DNA of 45,107 nucleotides from a bacterium (GTDB taxonomy: Bacteria; Chloroflexota; Dormibacteria; Aeolococcales; Bog-877), in assembly GCA_021827985.1 (NCBI GenBank), contig JAKATL010000001.1, positions 1 through 45,107 of the forward strand. Direction: 5' to 3'. The stretch's first letter is position 1. Every line of letters starts with the position of its first letter. The notes below the pieces were generated by a model. It made no database searches. It had not been told where the DNA came from and saw nothing but the letters and a program-made list of their open reading frames with translations. Both the position numbers and the translations under genes were made by a program. This document shows, in pieces, positions 9,106-24,530 of this stretch.

Positions 9106-11961
9106 TCAGACCGCCAGCTCGACCGCCCGGGCCGACTCGAGGGCCGCGGCCAGAAACCGGCCGGTCACGGAGGCCGGGTCGGTGGCCAGCTTCTCCGGCG
9201 GCCCCTCTGCCACTAGCCTTCCCCCCGCGTCTCCCCCCTCTGGCCCCAGGTCCAGGATCCAATCGGCGCACTTCAAGACATCCAGGTTGTGCTCGATCAC
9301 CACCACGGTGTTGCCCTGGTCCACCAGCCGCTGCAGGACGCCCAGCAGCCGCCCCACATCGGCGAAGTGGAGCCCGGTGGTGGGCTCGTCGAGGATGTAC
9401 ATGGTGGCCCCAGTCCCGCGACGTGACAGCTCGGTTGCGAGCTTGACCCGCTGGGCCTCGCCACCGCTCAGTTGGGTGGCCGGCTGGCCCAAGCGGATGT
9501 AGCCCAGCCCGACATCGCTCAGGGTCTGCAACCGTCTGGCGATTCCCGGCTGGTTGCGGAAGAGCTCCAGCGCCTCGGTCACCGACAGGCTGAGCACATC
9601 GGCGATGGAGTGCCCCCGGAAGCGAACCTCCAGCACCTCCTGGCTGTAGCGCCGGCCCTTGCAGACCTCACAGGTCACATAGATGTCGGGCAGGAAGTGC
9701 ATCTCGATCTTGAGCAGCCCATCCCCCTCGCAGGCCTCGCACCTTCCTCCGCGCACGTTGAAGGAGAAACGACCCGGCTTGTAGCCCCTTACCCTGGCCT
9801 CGGGCAGCTGCGCGAAGAGCTCCCGGATCGGGGTGAACAGTCCGGTGTAGGTGGCCGGGTTGCTCCTCGGGGTGCGCCCGATCGGCGCCTGGTCGACATC
9901 GACCACCTTGTCCAGCTGCTCCAGCCCTTCGATGCGGTCGTGGTCCCCGGGACGCTCGCGCGCGCTAAAGAAGTGCTGCGCCAGCCTGCGGTAGAGGACG
10001 TCGTTCACCAGGCTGCTCTTTCCCGAGCCGCTCACTCCCGAGACCCCCACGAAGCACCCCAGCGGGAAGGCCGCGTCGACCGACTTGAGGTTGTTGGCCC
10101 TGGCACCCCGGACCACCAGCCACCCCCGAGGAGGCCGCCGTCCCGGAACGTCGATCCGCAGCTGCCCGGTCAGGTACTGGCCGGTGGCCGAGGCGGGCAC
10201 CGCCATGACCTCGGCCGGCGTGCCCGCCGCCACCACCAGCCCCCCCTGCTCGCCCGCCCCCGGACCCATGTCCACAACGAAGTCCGCCCGCCGGATGGTC
10301 TCCTCGTCGTGCTCCACCACAATCACGGTGTTGCCCAGGTCGCGAAGGCGGAAGAGCGTCCCTAGCAGCTTGGCGTTGTCGCGCTGGTGGAGGCCTATGC
10401 TGGGCTCGTCCAGTATGTAGAGCACACCGGTGAGCCGGCTGCCGATCTGCGTCGCCAGCCGGATCCGCTGGGCCTCCCCCCCGGAGAGGGTGGCCGCCGC
10501 CCGGTCCAGGGTCAGGTACTGGAGGCCTACGTCACTCAGGAAGCCGAGCCGCTCACGCACCTCCTTGAGGACCCGCCGAGCGATCTCCAGCTCCCGCGGG
10601 GGCAGCTTCCACCCGCCCAGCATCTCCAGCTCGCGGTCGACCGGAAGGGAGCAGAAGTCCATGATCCCCACCCCGGCCACGGTGACCGCCAGGAACTCGG
10701 GCCGGAGCCGCTTTCCGTGGCAATCCGGGCAGGGCCGCTGCATCATCAGCCTCTCAATGGACTCCTTCACCAACTGGGACTCTGTCTCCCGATAGCGGCG
10801 CTCCAGATTGGGGATCACTCCCTCGAAGCGGGCCGAGAAGCGGTGCACCCGGCCCCGGGCCGACCGCAGCTCCATGGCCACCCGCTGGTCCGGGGGAAGG
10901 CCGTACAGGATCAGGTCCTGCTGAGCCCGGCTGAGCCGGCGCCAGGGCCGGTCGACGGGGATCCGGTGCTCCCGGGCCACCGCCAGCACCAGCTCCTCCA
11001 TCCACTGCTGGGCCGGCCCCCACCTCCCGCCGGCCACCGCCCCCTCGGAGATGGACCGTTCCGGGTCGGACACCAAGGCTTCGGGGTCGACCTCCAACTT
11101 GGCGCCCAGCCCGGTGCAGGTGAGGCAGGCTCCGTGCGGGTTGTTGAAGGAGAAGTTGCGCGGTTGGGGCTCCTCCATGGAGATCCCGTCATAGACGCAG
11201 GCGAACTGCTCGGAGAAGAGCAGCTCCTCAAAGGCTCCGGCGTCGGCGGGCGCCACCAGCACCGTTCCCCCGGAGAGGGTGGTCGCCTGCTCCAGGGACT
11301 CCCGCAGGCGGGAGATGTCCTGGCGGCGCACCGCCAGACGGTCGACGACGATCTCCAGATCGTGCTTGTAGCGCTTGTCCAGGGGTGGGATGGCATCCAG
11401 CTCGTAGATCCGTCCATCCACCCGCATGCGCACGTAGCCCAGCCGCCGAGCCTGATCCACCACCGCCTGGTGCTCCCCCTTGCGGCTCTGCACCATGGGG
11501 GCCAGGACCAGCGCCCGGGTGCCATCGGGCAGCTCCACCACCTGGTCAGCGATCTGGTCAACTGTCTGGCGGGCGATCTCCCGACCGCACTTGGGGCAGT
11601 GCGGGTGGCCCACTCTGGCGTACAGCAGACGCAGGTAGTCGTAGATCTCGGTCACGGTGCCCACGGTGGAGCGCGGATTCCGGCCGGCCCCCTTCTGGTC
11701 GATGGAGATGGCCGGTGAGAGCCCCTCGATGTGGTCCACGTCGGGCTTCTCCATCTGGCCCAGGAACTGGCGAGCGTAGGCGGAGAGGGACTCGACGTAG
11801 CGGCGCTGCCCCTCGGCATAGATGGTGTCGAAGGCCAGCGACGACTTCCCGGACCCGCTGAGGCCGGTGATCACGGTGAGCCGGTCACGGGGTATGTCGA
11901 TGTCCACGTCACGCAGGTTGTGCTCGCGCGCACCCCGCACCGAAACGAACGCCTGAGCCAC
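9106..11961 (-). CDS. uvrA: Excinuclease ABC subunit A
   Basis: UvrA is the damage-sensing ATPase that loads UvrB. Two ABC cassettes are present. The first Walker A is GLSGSGKSS at 33-41 and the second is GVSGSGKSS in the C-terminal half. There are two LSGGEAQR signatures and [16 protein letters not shown]alker B motifs. Zinc-binding pairs occur as CPKCG, CPDCHGK and CEACEGDG...CEVCKGRRY. The length of 951 aa is normal. The start GTG at 11961 has no Shine-Dalgarno but has a TAACCT box six bases upstream, which suggests a leaderless promoter in addition to read-through from the glucan genes. Confidence 0.97.
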   Translation of the reverse strand: MAQAFVSVRGAREHNLRDVDIDIPRDRLTVITGLSGSGKSSLAFDTIYAEGQRRYVESLSAYARQFLGQMEKPDVDHIEGLSPAISIDQKGAGRNPRSTVGTVTEIYDYLRLLYARVGHPHCPKCGREIARQTVDQIADQVVELPDGTRALVLAPMVQSRKGEHQAVVDQARRLGYVRMRVDGRIYELDAIPPLDKRYKHDLEIVVDRLAVRRQDISRLRESLEQATTLSGGTVLVAPADAGAFEELLFSEQFACVYDGISMEEPQPRNFSFNNPHGACLTCTGLGAKLEVDPEALVSDPERSISEGAVAGGRWGPAQQWMEELVLAVAREHRIPVDRPWRRLSRAQQDLILYGLPPDQRVAMELRSARGRVHRFSARFEGVIPNLERRYRETESQLVKESIERLMMQRPCPDCHGKRLRPEFLAVTVAGVGIMDFCSLPVDRELEMLGGWKLPPRELEIARRVLKEVRERLGFLSDVGLQYLTLDRAAATLSGGEAQRIRLATQIGSRLTGVLYILDEPSIGLHQRDNAKLLGTLFRLRDLGNTVIVVEHDEETIRRADFVVDMGPGAGEQGGLVVAAGTPAEVMAVPASATGQYLTGQLRIDVPGRRPPRGWLVVRGARANNLKSVDAAFPLGCFVGVSGVSGSGKSSLVNDVLYRRLAQHFFSARERPGDHDRIEGLEQLDKVVDVDQAPIGRTPRSNPATYTGLFTPIRELFAQLPEARVRGYKPGRFSFNVRGGRCEACEGDGLLKIEMHFLPDIYVTCEVCKGRRYSQEVLEVRFRGHSIADVLSLSVTEALELFRNQPGIARRLQTLSDVGLGYIRLGQPATQLSGGEAQRVKLATELSRRGTGATMYILDEPTTGLHFADVGRLLGVLQRLVDQGNTVVVIEHNLDVLKCADWILDLGPEGGDAGGRLVAEGPPEKLATDPASVTGRFLAAALESARAVELAV

Positions 11962-11967
11962 CAGTCA

Positions 11968-11973
11968 AGGTTA
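11968..11973 (-). promoter_or_regulatory. -10-like TAACCT six bases before the uvrA GTG
   Basis: On the minus strand TAACCT is followed by tgactg and then the GTG start. Its first three bases are the stop codon of the upstream GH57 gene. A TANNNT at this spacing puts the transcription start on the start codon, so uvrA may have its own leaderless promoter inside the operon. No -35 is evident and no LexA-like palindrome is seen. Confidence 0.45.
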
Positions 11974-13927
11974 ACGTGCCGCCCGGGCCCCTCCTCCACC
12001 AGGGCGTGGGGATGGCCCAGCCCCCTCAGGGATGAGCTCGATCTCCAGCTCGCCCCCGGCGGTGCGGGGAGCGATGGTGACCGCCACCCCCTGCACCAGA
12101 TGCTCCACCCCGCTGAGTGTCGCCCCGGCGGCGACAATGCGCTCCCAGCTGTGGTCGAACTGCCCCCTGATGAGCAGCCCTCCGGTGGAACCGGGCTGCA
12201 TGACCCGGACCCCGCCGGCAAAGCTCCGGGCAGCCGCCGAGTCCGCCTTCCGGCCCGGCGCCAGGGGGCAGGCCCGCACCTCGACGGAGAGCTGGGCTGA
12301 CCTTCGGTCTCCTCGCTCCAGCCGGTAGGCGGCCAGAAGGCCAGACTCGGTGGCCTTCACCGACTTGCGGATCCCGATCCCGCCTCGCGAGGCGCTCAGG
12401 ACCACCCCCCGGGGCAGCACCTCCACCTCATAGGGGAGATCCCAGGAGACCCCGTCCACCGAGTCCCGGAGGGCCCCGACCTCTCGGCCGTCGAAGGGCT
12501 GACTCGCAGTCAGACCTGAGGGCGCCTCCAGGGGAGCGAGCTCCGATCCCTGGTTACGGACCGAGGTGGTGCGGCCCTCGAGGTGGTAGGCCTCGAGGTG
12601 GCGCCCCATCACCGCCACCAGGTTGGCCTCGGCTACCCAGCTGACCAGCTCCACGACCTGGCCGCCCAACTGGGGGTCCACCGTGGCATACCCCCACGGG
12701 CCGAAGATGCGCAGCTCGGGAAGTCCGTCCCCGTCCAGGTCGGCGACATCCACCCCCCACTGGCGTGGCCGGCTCGCCATGCGCTCCGCCCGGATCAGGT
12801 GATGCCAGAGCCCGAGCCGGAGGAAGGTGAGATAGGCGCCGCCGAAGGTGCCGTGCCAGTACCCGCAGTTGCACTGGCCCCGGTGCAGCTCGGCCACCGC
12901 CGCCTCGGGGCTGCCCTGGGAGGCGACCAGCCCGCTCACCCTAACCATCTGCTGCTGGAGCCGGGCCACCTCCGGGTACTTGGTCAGGAAGCCGCGCCAG
13001 GGGGCTCCCCGGACGTACGGGGCCACCTGGAGGGGATCGCTGCTCGCCAGCTGGGCGGAAGCCAGCTCCAGCCGGTGGCGGGACGGGGTGGGAAGGGCCC
13101 AGGTCATCATCTCGTCGTAGGCGCTGGAGGGCAGCTGCACCGGGGCTGGAGCGCCCCCTAGGGCCGCCTCCCCCCCCTTCACCAGCCGCAGCCGCCCGGC
13201 CTCGGCCTCCTCCCCAAGACCCTCCAGGAAACGCTCCAGCCAGCGGTGCCGGTAGACCTGCCGGAAGGTGCCCGGCCACTCGCCGAACTTCTCACCGTCG
13301 TCCGCGTAGAGGGAGATCCACCCCGGCGGCGAAGCCACCAGCTCTCCCACCACCGACCGGGGCGGGGAGTAGGGGATGCGATAGCGCAGGCGTCGGCTGG
13401 CGGGCAGGATCCGGAGGGTATGCCCCTGGTGCTCGGTGACAAACACCCCGCCCAGCTGATCCTCCTCCACCCCGGCCGCCCGGAGGGTGGTGTCGTCCAG
13501 GACCACGTATTCGACGCCGCATCGACTCAGGCTGGCGGCCAGGTCCGGCTCCCAGACCCGCTCCGCCAGCCAGAGCCCGCGGGGCCGCTGGCCGAACCAT
13601 GCTTCCAGCAGGGACGCCATCCGGCTGACCTGGGCCTCCCGATCCGGCTCCGGCAGGGATGCCAGGATGGGCTCCTCCAGGGCGCCGCCGAGCAGCTCCA
13701 CCTGGCCGGCCTCCACCCGCTCCTGCAACCGCTCCAACACCACCGGGGCCACCTGCTCCAGCCAGGTCAGCAGACACCCGGAGTAGTGAAGGGTGAAGGG
13801 CACTCCGGGGTGGCCGGCGATGACCTCCAGAAACGGCAGGTAGCACCGCCGAGCCGCCCGCGCCACCACCCGCTCGAGGTTGTCCACCGGCTGGTGGAAG
13901 TGCACCACGAGCGCCAACCGGGGAGCC

Positions 13928-13935
<8 letters not shown>
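11971..13935 (-). CDS. GH57 4-alpha-glucanotransferase / alpha-amylase family protein
   Basis: This is a glycoside hydrolase family 57 enzyme acting on alpha-1,4-glucans. The fold start [10 protein letters not shown] is at 10-19. The nucleophile is E125 in WLAERVWEP, and the acid/base Asp lies in ADDGEKFG (212-213). Both positions closely match the Thermococcus litoralis 4-alpha-glucanotransferase (E123, D214). The C-terminal ~350 residues resemble the DUF1925/DUF1926 modules of that enzyme. The length of 654 aa is also close. I chose the GTG at 13935, which overlaps the glgX stop by eight bases; the longer upstream frame is shadow sequence in glgX. Transferase versus hydrolase activity cannot be told from sequence. 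It probably works with GlgX on branched glucan. Confidence 0.85.
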
Positions 13936-16023
<2,088 letters not shown>

Positions 16024-16027
<4 letters not shown>

Positions 16028-18066
16028 GGTCCCCGGCGGCGGCGGACCGGGCGGCGCTCGCGGGAGCGTGTCCCCGCCGGCCGCGACCCTCCCGACTCGG
16101 CCAGCTGCCCCCGGAGCTCGACCACCCGGTCCCGGAGCTGGGCCGCCCGCTCGAACTCCAGGTTGCCCGCCGCCCGCTGCATGGCGCGCTCCAGATCAAG
16201 GACCAGTCGCAGGAGCTCGTCCGGCGGGAGCCCCTGCCGCTCCTGGAACTCGACCGCGGCCTGCTCCTGGCCCAGCTTGGCCATCTCCTGCTCGCGCACC
16301 GCCTTGACGATGGTGGTGGGGGTGATCCCCCGCTCCGCGTTGTACTCCGCCTGGGCCCGCCGCCGCCTCTCGGTCTCGCCGATCGTCTGAGCCATGGCGC
16401 CCGACACCCGGTCGGCATACATGACGACCCGGCCGTGGAGGTTGCGGGCGGCCCGCCCGGCCGTCTGGATCAGCGCCCGCGCGCTGCGCAGGTAACCCTC
16501 CTTGTCGGCGTCGAGAATCGCGATCAGGCTGACCTCGGGGAGGTCCAGCCCCTCGCGCAGGAGGTTGATGCCCACCAGTACGTCGTAGACCCCCAGGCGC
16601 AGATCGCGAATCACCTCCACCCGCTGCAGGGTGTCCACGTCCGAGTGCAGGTATTGCACCTTGACCCCGGCCTCCCGCAGGTAGTCGGCGAGGTCTTCGG
16701 CCATGCGCTTGGTCAAGGTCGTCACCAGGGTGCGCTCCCCGGCCGCCGCGGTGCGGCGGATCTCCACCAGCAGATCGTCGATCTGCCCTTCGGTGGGCCG
16801 GACCTCGATCTCCGGGTCCAGCAGCCCAGTGGGCCGGATCAGCTGCTCCACCACCTGGGTGGCCCGCTCCTGCTCGTACGGGCCGGGGGTGGCGGAGACG
16901 TAGATGAGCTGGCGCACGGATGCCTCCCACTCGGCGAACGTGAGCGGCCGGTTGTCCAGCGCCGAGGGGAGGCGGAACCCGTACTCCACCAGCGGAAGCT
17001 TCCGCGAGCGGTCACCGCCGTACATGGCGCCGATCTGCGGCACCGCCACGTGGGACTCGTCCACGATCACCACGGTCTCCTCAGGCAGGAAGTCCATGAG
17101 GGTGAAGGGGCGCTCCCCCTCGGCCCTGCCGGTCAGATGGCGCGAGTAGTTCTCGATCCCGGCGCAGGAGCCGGTCTCCCGGATCATCTCCAGGTCGAAG
17201 AGCGTGCGCTGCCGGAGGCGCTGGGCCTCGAGCAGCCGGCCCTGCAGCTCCAGCTCCTGGAGCCGCTGCTCCAGCTCCTCCGAGATGGCCACCAGCGCCC
17301 GCTCCCGTCGGTCCCGGGGGGTGACGTAGTGGCTGGCGGGAAAGACCTGGAGCTCCTCCCGCTCGGCCAGGATCTCGCCGGTCAGGGGGTCGAACTCCAC
17401 AATCCGCTCCACCTCGTCCCCGAAGAACTCGATGCGGGTGGCCACCTCCTCGTAGGCGGGCTGCACGTCGACGACGTCTCCGCGGACCCGGAAGCGCGAA
17501 CGGCCGAAGTCGATGTCGTTGCGCTGGTACTGCAGGTCAGCGAACTTGCGCAGCAGGATGTCGCGCCGCCAGCTCTCGTGGCGGCGCACCCGTACCGACT
17601 CGCCCAGGTAGTCTTCTGGGGAGCCCACCCCGTAGATGCAGGAGATCGAGGCCACCACGATCACGTCCCGCCTGGTCAGCAAAGAGCGGGTGGCGGCGTT
17701 GCGGAGGCGGTCGATCTCCTCGTTTCGGGAGGAGTCCTTCTCGATGTAGGTGTCGGTCCGCGGCAGATACGCTTCGGGCTGGTAGTAGTCATAGTAGGAG
17801 ACGAAGTACTCGACCGCGTTCTCCGGGAAGAACGCCTTGAACTCGGCCCAGAGCTGGGCGGCCAGGGTCTTGTTGGGGCTCAGGACCAGCGCCGGCCTTC
17901 CCACCTGGGCCAGCACATTGGAGATAGTGAACGTCTTGCCACTTCCCGTGACTCCCAGGAGCACCTGGTCCCGATCGCCTCGCTCCAATCCCTGGACCAG
18001 CGAGGCGATGGCCGCCGGCTGGTCGCCGGTGGGCTCGAAGGGTGCCTTCAGGCTGAGCTGGGCCAC
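16024..18066 (-). CDS. uvrB: Excinuclease ABC subunit B
   Basis: UvrB is the damage-verifying helicase-like subunit that receives DNA from UvrA and recruits UvrC. Walker A GVTGSGKT lies at 38-45. The beta-hairpin region [13 protein letters not shown] is at about 90-102. DESHV and the late helicase motifs ([33 protein letters not shown]) follow. A UVR motif near the C-terminus ([19 protein letters not shown]) contacts UvrC, and the protein ends in a basic tail of about 20 residues. The length of 680 aa is normal. The GTG start has no Shine-Dalgarno but a CATACT box six bases upstream. It heads uvrB-glgX-GH57-uvrA-small ORF-uvrC-rapZ. Confidence 0.97.
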
Positions 18067-18072
18067 GCCGCG

Positions 18073-18078
18073 AGTATG
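18073..18078 (-). promoter_or_regulatory. -10 box (CATACT) of uvrB, leaderless arrangement
   Basis: CATACT on the minus strand is followed by cgcggc and the uvrB GTG, so transcription would begin at the start codon. A TTGGGG lies 19 bases upstream as a weak -35. The whole divergent gap to the ABC-F gene is only 63 bases. No SOS-type palindrome is seen in it. Confidence 0.5.
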
Positions 18079-18129
18079 GCAGGGGCGGCCAGGCCGACCC
18101 CAAGTCGTCAGCGCCGAGGCGGAGCGACG

Positions 18130-19971
<1,842 letters not shown>

Positions 19972-21019
19972 ACCTCCGCAATCTGGGGCCGTATGGCATT
20001 CCAGGAGTACCGGTCACGCACCGCCTCGAGTCCCTGGGCCGACAGCTCCCGCCAGTGAGCGCCATCCAGCAGCAGCGATTCCACCGCCTTGCGCATCGCG
20101 CCCTGGTCACCCGGGGCGACCAGCACGGCTCCGGTGTCCTCCAGGTCGTGGAGCCCGGGGACGTCCATCGCCACCACCGGGGTCCCGCAGGCCATGGCCT
20201 CCAGGGCGGTCAGTCCCAACCCCTCATAGCGGGAGGGCATGACCAGCACGTGTGCCCTCCGGTAGGCCGCGCGCAGCTCGTCGTCGCTCACCCGGCCCAG
20301 CACTCGCAGCCGCCCGCCGAGTCCCTCCGCGGCGCTCACCGCGGCGTGGAAGAGAACCCCGTCACCACACACCTCGGCCTCCAGCTCCGGGTGGTCGGTG
20401 AGAAGTCGGCGGAACATGGCCACGAAGTACTGCACGCCCTTGGTCGGAACCAGCCGGCCCACGAACAGAATGGTTGACCTGGCCTCCTCCTGAGGGTCCG
20501 GGAACAGCCAGGTGGTATCGACCCCCGCCGGGATAACCGATATCCGTCCCTTGGGGACCCCGGAGTCCGCCATCAGCGACGCAGCGGTGGAGGGAGAGAC
20601 CGCGATCACGTGTTCGGCGAAGCGGTAGCCTCGGGACTCGAGGTACCCCATGGGCATGGTGGCGATGCCCCTCCCGTGGGCGGTCCGGTAGGTGTGGTGC
20701 GAGGTGTAGACGAGGGGCGCGTCCGGAGGGCGGCGGCGAAGCAGGACCCCTCCAGGCCCGCCTTGGGCATGCCAGAGGTCGGGATGGACGGCGTCCGCCA
20801 CCGAGCGCAACCTGGTGCGCAGATAGAGGGAGAAGTCCAGAGGGGGGCGGCGGGTGCGGTGGGGCACCTTGAGCCCCTCCCCCCAGGGGCCGCGCCGGGG
20901 CGACACCATCGCCACTTCCCACCCCTCCCGGGGCAGCTCGGCCTCCAGCGAGCCCACGTACCGGCCCTGGCCCCCGATCGGAGGGAGGTCATCGAACGTG
21001 AGCACCGCCACCCTAGGAC

Positions 21020-21844
21020 TCATCGCTGGCACCGCCGGCAGTAAACCGTGGTCCGACCGGCGACCCTCTGGGCCACCAGCGGCCTCCCGCAACGGACGCA
21101 GGGAAGCCCGGACCGGCCGTACACCATGAGGGACTCGTAGGCCTCGCCGCGGGCACCGAAGCCATCCCGGTAGTCCGAGAAGGAGGTGCCGCGCCTGCGG
21201 ATGGCCTCCTTCATCACCACGGTGAGAGCGGCACCGAGCCGGGCCCACTCCGGCGCGGAGAGCGAGGCCGCCCTCCGGGTCGGGCGGAGCCGGGCCAGGT
21301 AGAGGGCTTCATCGGCGTAGATGTTGCCGCATCCGGCAACCACCTCCTGGTCCAGGAGAACGGCCTTCACCGCCCGGCTGCTGCTGATCACCCGCCCTTC
21401 CCCCGGCCAGCCGGCGAAGGCGCGGTCCAGCGGGTCGGGACCGAGGGACGGCAACAGCCTGGCGAGCTCCAACTGGCGAGGTGGGCCGAGAAGCACCCGG
21501 CCGAAGCGCCGGGGGTCGCGGTAGCGGAGCTCCTGCCCCGAGTCCAGCTGCAGGCGCAGGTGGGTGTGGGGTCGTACCGGCTCGTCCCCCTCCTCCAGGG
21601 TGAAAGTACCCGTCATCCCCAGATGGACGACCAGGTGGTCCCCGCCGGAGACGGGGGCATGGATGAACTTCCCCCGGCGGGCCAGGAGCCCGAAGACGGC
21701 ACCCTCGGCGGCGGCCCGGAACGACTCCGCCGAGGGAAACCTGAGGACCACCGGATTCAGGCTCAGGACCGCCTCCACCCGCCGATCGCGGAGGTGGGGA
21801 CGCAGGTCGCGAACGATGGTCTCGACCTCGGGTAGCTCGGGCAA
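21020..21844 (-). CDS. mutM: Formamidopyrimidine-DNA glycosylase (Fpg/MutM)
   Basis: MutM excises 8-oxoguanine and formamidopyrimidines and nicks the abasic site. The catalytic P2 and E3 follow the initiator in MPELPEVE, so the start must be this codon even though it is TTG. K59 in RRGKF is the conserved lysine. The H2TH motif includes GCGNIYADEAL. The zinc finger is CVRCG with CRRCQ at the C-terminus. The length of 274 aa is normal. It begins nine bases after the polA stop with GAGG upstream, so repair glycosylase and repair polymerase share a transcript. Confidence 0.95.
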   Translation of the reverse strand: MPELPEVETIVRDLRPHLRDRRVEAVLSLNPVVLRFPSAESFRAAAEGAVFGLLARRGKFIHAPVSGGDHLVVHLGMTGTFTLEEGDEPVRPHTHLRLQLDSGQELRYRDPRRFGRVLLGPPRQLELARLLPSLGPDPLDRAFAGWPGEGRVISSSRAVKAVLLDQEVVAGCGNIYADEALYLARLRPTRRAASLSAPEWARLGAALTVVMKEAIRRRGTSFSDYRDGFGARGEAYESLMVYGRSGLPCVRCGRPLVAQRVAGRTTVYCRRCQR

Positions 21845-21853
21845 CGGTGGGCC

Positions 21854-24526
21854 TCACTGCCTGGCGAGACGCAGCGGGGCCAGGTCGCGCCAGTTGGGAC
21901 CCGACTTGAGCTCCACCACCAGCGGCACCGCCAGGTCCATCACCCCCTCCATCGCCTTCCGGGCCAGGCTGCCGACGGCAGCCACCTCATCGGGAGGCGC
22001 TTCGAGCAGGAGCTCGTCATGGACTTGGAGGAGAGCCTGGGCCCGCAGCCCCTGGCGGCGCAGAGCGCGGTCCGCCTCGATCATTCCCAGCTTCATGAGG
22101 TCCGCCGCCGACCCCTGGAGCGGCATGTTGATCGCCATGCGCTCGTTCGCCTCCCTGACCTGGCGATTTGTGGAGGTGATCTCCGGCAGATAGCGCCGCC
22201 GCCCCAGGAGGGTGGTGACGTATCCCTTGGCCCGCGCCTCCTCCCGCACCCCCTCCAGGTAGCTACCCACACTGGCGTAGGTGGCGAAGTAGCGGGTGAT
22301 GAACTCCTCAGCGTCGGCCGGAGGCATCCCCAGGTCTCGCGCCAGCCCGTAGCTGGAGAGGCCGTAGAGCACCCCGAAGTTGACCACCTTGGCCATGCGT
22401 CGCTGGTCCGGGGTGACCTGCTCCCGCTCCACCCCGAACACCCGCGCCGCGGTGTCGGCGTGGATGTCGTCCCCCCGACCGAACGCCGCCAGCAGTTCCG
22501 GGTCACGACTCAGGTGGGCAAGGAGCCTCAGCTCGATCTGGGAGTAGTCGGCCGAGACCAGCTCCCACCCATCCTCCCCGGGAATGAAGGCGGCCCGGAT
22601 GCGGCGCCCCAGCTCGGTGCGCACGGGGATGTTCTGGAGGTTGGGGTCGCTTGAGGAAAGGCGACCGGTGGCGGCGACAGCCTGGTTGAAGCTGGTGTGC
22701 ACCCGGCCATCCTCCGGGTCCACGAGGGCGGGTAGCTGGTCTACGTAGGTGCTCTTCAGCTTGGTCACCTGGCGCCACTCCAGGACCAGGGGAACCAGCG
22801 GATGCTCGTCCCGAAGCCCCTCCAGGGCGTGGGCGTCGGTGGAGCGCCCCGTCTTGGTGCGGCGGGAGCTGCGCAGCCCCAGCTCGTCGTAGAGGATGGC
22901 AGCCAACTGCTGGGGTGACCCGGGTAGGAACTCGCGGCCCGCCAGCCGGAACATCTCCGCCTCGAGACCGGCGATCTGCGTCCGGAGCTCCAACGAGAGG
23001 GCCTCCAGCTGGCCCGAGTCCAGGCGCACCCCCGCGCGCTCCATCCCGGCGAGAACAGTCGCCACCGGCAGCTCGACAGTGCGCAGAAGGTCCTCGCCCC
23101 CCGTCTCCCTGAGCTTGGAGCGCAGCCCGGGCACGACCGAGGCCACGCAGGCGGCCTCCGCTGCCAGCGTCTCCGGGGTGGACGGAGGCTCCGGTGCTGT
23201 GAGACCGCCATGCTCCCGGGCCAGGGTGGCCAGGCTGGGGGTGCGGCCCCGGGAGTCGCTCAGGTACCCGGCCAGGACCAGGTCGAAGTCCACTCCCCGC
23301 AGGCTCCAGCCAGCCCCCTCCAGCGCCAGCAGATCCTCCTTGAAGTTGTAGCTGGCCTTGGCCGCCCCCGGGTCCGCCAGCAACAGGCGCAACGGCTCCA
23401 GGCCATCCGCGTCCGTTCCGTTGAAGGGCACGAGGTATCCGCGGGCGGGTTCGGCGGCGAGGGCCAGGGCAACCACCCGCCCGTGCCTTGGAGGGCCGTC
23501 GGCGAGGACCCGGATGGCGATCTCCGCCCCGCTTCCGGCAAGCTGGCTGGCAACCTCCTGCAGCCGGTCCCGCCCCTCCACCACCTCGGACTCGACCGCC
23601 TTCGAGACCTCCGCGGCAGTGCCCGTCGATCCGGCCGATGCCGGCAGGCGGGCCACCAGACTGGGCATGCCCAGCTCCTCCAGCAGCTGCCGCGCCGCGC
23701 CGCGGTCACACTCACTGAGGCGGCAGCGGGTCAGGTCCAAACGGACTCCGGGGACGTCCCTAACTATGGTCACCATCTCCCGCCCGAAGATGGCTTCCTC
23801 CCGGTTGTTCTCCAGGGTGGTGCGCACCCTCCCAGGGGGCATGGTGGCAACTGCCGACAGGATCTGGTCCAGGTCGCCGAACTGCTGGATGAGCTGGGTG
23901 GCGGTCTTCTCCCCGATGCCCGGAACCCCGGGAATGTTGTCACTGGCATCACCTCGGAGGGCCTTGAAGTCCACCATCCGTTCCGGGGGAAAGCCGTACC
24001 GCGCCTTGACTGCCTCGGGGTCGTAGACCACCGGGTCGCTGGCCCCACGCCGACTGGTCTGCACGCTTGTGACTTCGTCCACGAGCTGGATCAAGTCCAT
24101 GTCACCGGTCAGGATGGTCGTCCGGCAACCGAGGTCACGAGCCTGGCGAGCCAGGGTGCCCAGGACGTCGTCCGCCTCGAATCCGGGTACCACCTCGGTG
24201 GGGATGTTGAGGGTGTTGGTGATCTGGCCCAGCACCGGGATCTGGTCGATCAGCTCCTGGGGAGTGGGGGCGCGGTGAGCCTTATAGGTGGCCAGCTTCT
24301 GATCGCGGAAGGTGGGACCGGGCGGGTCGAAGGCGGCCACCGCGCAGTCATAGCCCTGGCTCAGGGCGAGGAGGAGCATGGAGGTGTAGCCGTAGGCCAC
24401 TCTTATCGGCACCCCTCGGCTGTTGGTCATCTCGGGGAGCGCGTGATAGGCGCGGAAGGCCAGCCCGTGGCCGTCGATGAGCAGGAGGCGCGTGGGCGGC
24501 GCTCCGGTTTCGGCCATGCCCGCCAT
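21854..24526 (-). CDS. polA: DNA polymerase I
   Basis: Pol I fills repair gaps and removes RNA primers. A 5' nuclease domain occupies about 1-300 (LLLIDGHGLAFRAYHAL, SDNIPGVPGIGEKTA). The middle domain is the 3'-5' exonuclease fold, but its first motif reads AIRVLADGP where the acidic DxE is expected, so proofreading is probably lost. The polymerase domain has DYSQIELRLLAHLS, RRMAKVVNFGVLYGL and QVHDELLLE, all intact. The length is 890 aa. The listed ATG overlaps the upstream stop (TAATG). A second ATG at 24517 lies seven bases after a CATAAT box and may be the true, leaderless start; it would shorten the protein by three residues. Confidence 0.95.
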   Translation of the reverse strand: MAGMAETGAPPTRLLLIDGHGLAFRAYHALPEMTNSRGVPIRVAYGYTSMLLLALSQGYDCAVAAFDPPGPTFRDQKLATYKAHRAPTPQELIDQIPVLGQITNTLNIPTEVVPGFEADDVLGTLARQARDLGCRTTILTGDMDLIQLVDEVTSVQTSRRGASDPVVYDPEAVKARYGFPPERMVDFKALRGDASDNIPGVPGIGEKTATQLIQQFGDLDQILSAVATMPPGRVRTTLENNREEAIFGREMVTIVRDVPGVRLDLTRCRLSECDRGAARQLLEELGMPSLVARLPASAGSTGTAAEVSKAVESEVVEGRDRLQEVASQLAGSGAEIAIRVLADGPPRHGRVVALALAAEPARGYLVPFNGTDADGLEPLRLLLADPGAAKASYNFKEDLLALEGAGWSLRGVDFDLVLAGYLSDSRGRTPSLATLAREHGGLTAPEPPSTPETLAAEAACVASVVPGLRSKLRETGGEDLLRTVELPVATVLAGMERAGVRLDSGQLEALSLELRTQIAGLEAEMFRLAGREFLPGSPQQLAAILYDELGLRSSRRTKTGRSTDAHALEGLRDEHPLVPLVLEWRQVTKLKSTYVDQLPALVDPEDGRVHTSFNQAVAATGRLSSSDPNLQNIPVRTELGRRIRAAFIPGEDGWELVSADYSQIELRLLAHLSRDPELLAAFGRGDDIHADTAARVFGVEREQVTPDQRRMAKVVNFGVLYGLSSYGLARDLGMPPADAEEFITRYFATYASVGSYLEGVREEARAKGYVTTLLGRRRYLPEITSTNRQVREANERMAINMPLQGSAADLMKLGMIEADRALRRQGLRAQALLQVHDELLLEAPPDEVAAVGSLARKAMEGVMDLAVPLVVELKSGPNWRDLAPLRLARQ

Positions 24527-24530
24527 TATG
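24525..24530 (-). promoter_or_regulatory. -10-like CATAAT at the head of polA
   Basis: CATAAT on the minus strand lies seven bases before the ATG at 24517. It overlaps the methyltransferase stop codon and the alternative ATG at 24526. It matches five of six consensus bases and may provide polA with its own leaderless promoter. Confidence 0.4.

Noticed and set aside
10387..11718. Long open plus-strand frame opposite uvrA
   Set aside because: No motifs and shadow-like composition. The minus strand encodes UvrA with all its ATPase and zinc motifs.
16435..18129. Upstream extension of the ABC-F frame across uvrB
   Set aside because: The domain starts at the ATG at 18130 with a Shine-Dalgarno; everything before it is antisense to conserved uvrB sequence.
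18067..18129. SOS (LexA) box in the uvrB upstream region
   Set aside because: Searched by eye for GAAC-N4-GTTC and CTG-N10-CAG palindromes; none found here or before uvrA.
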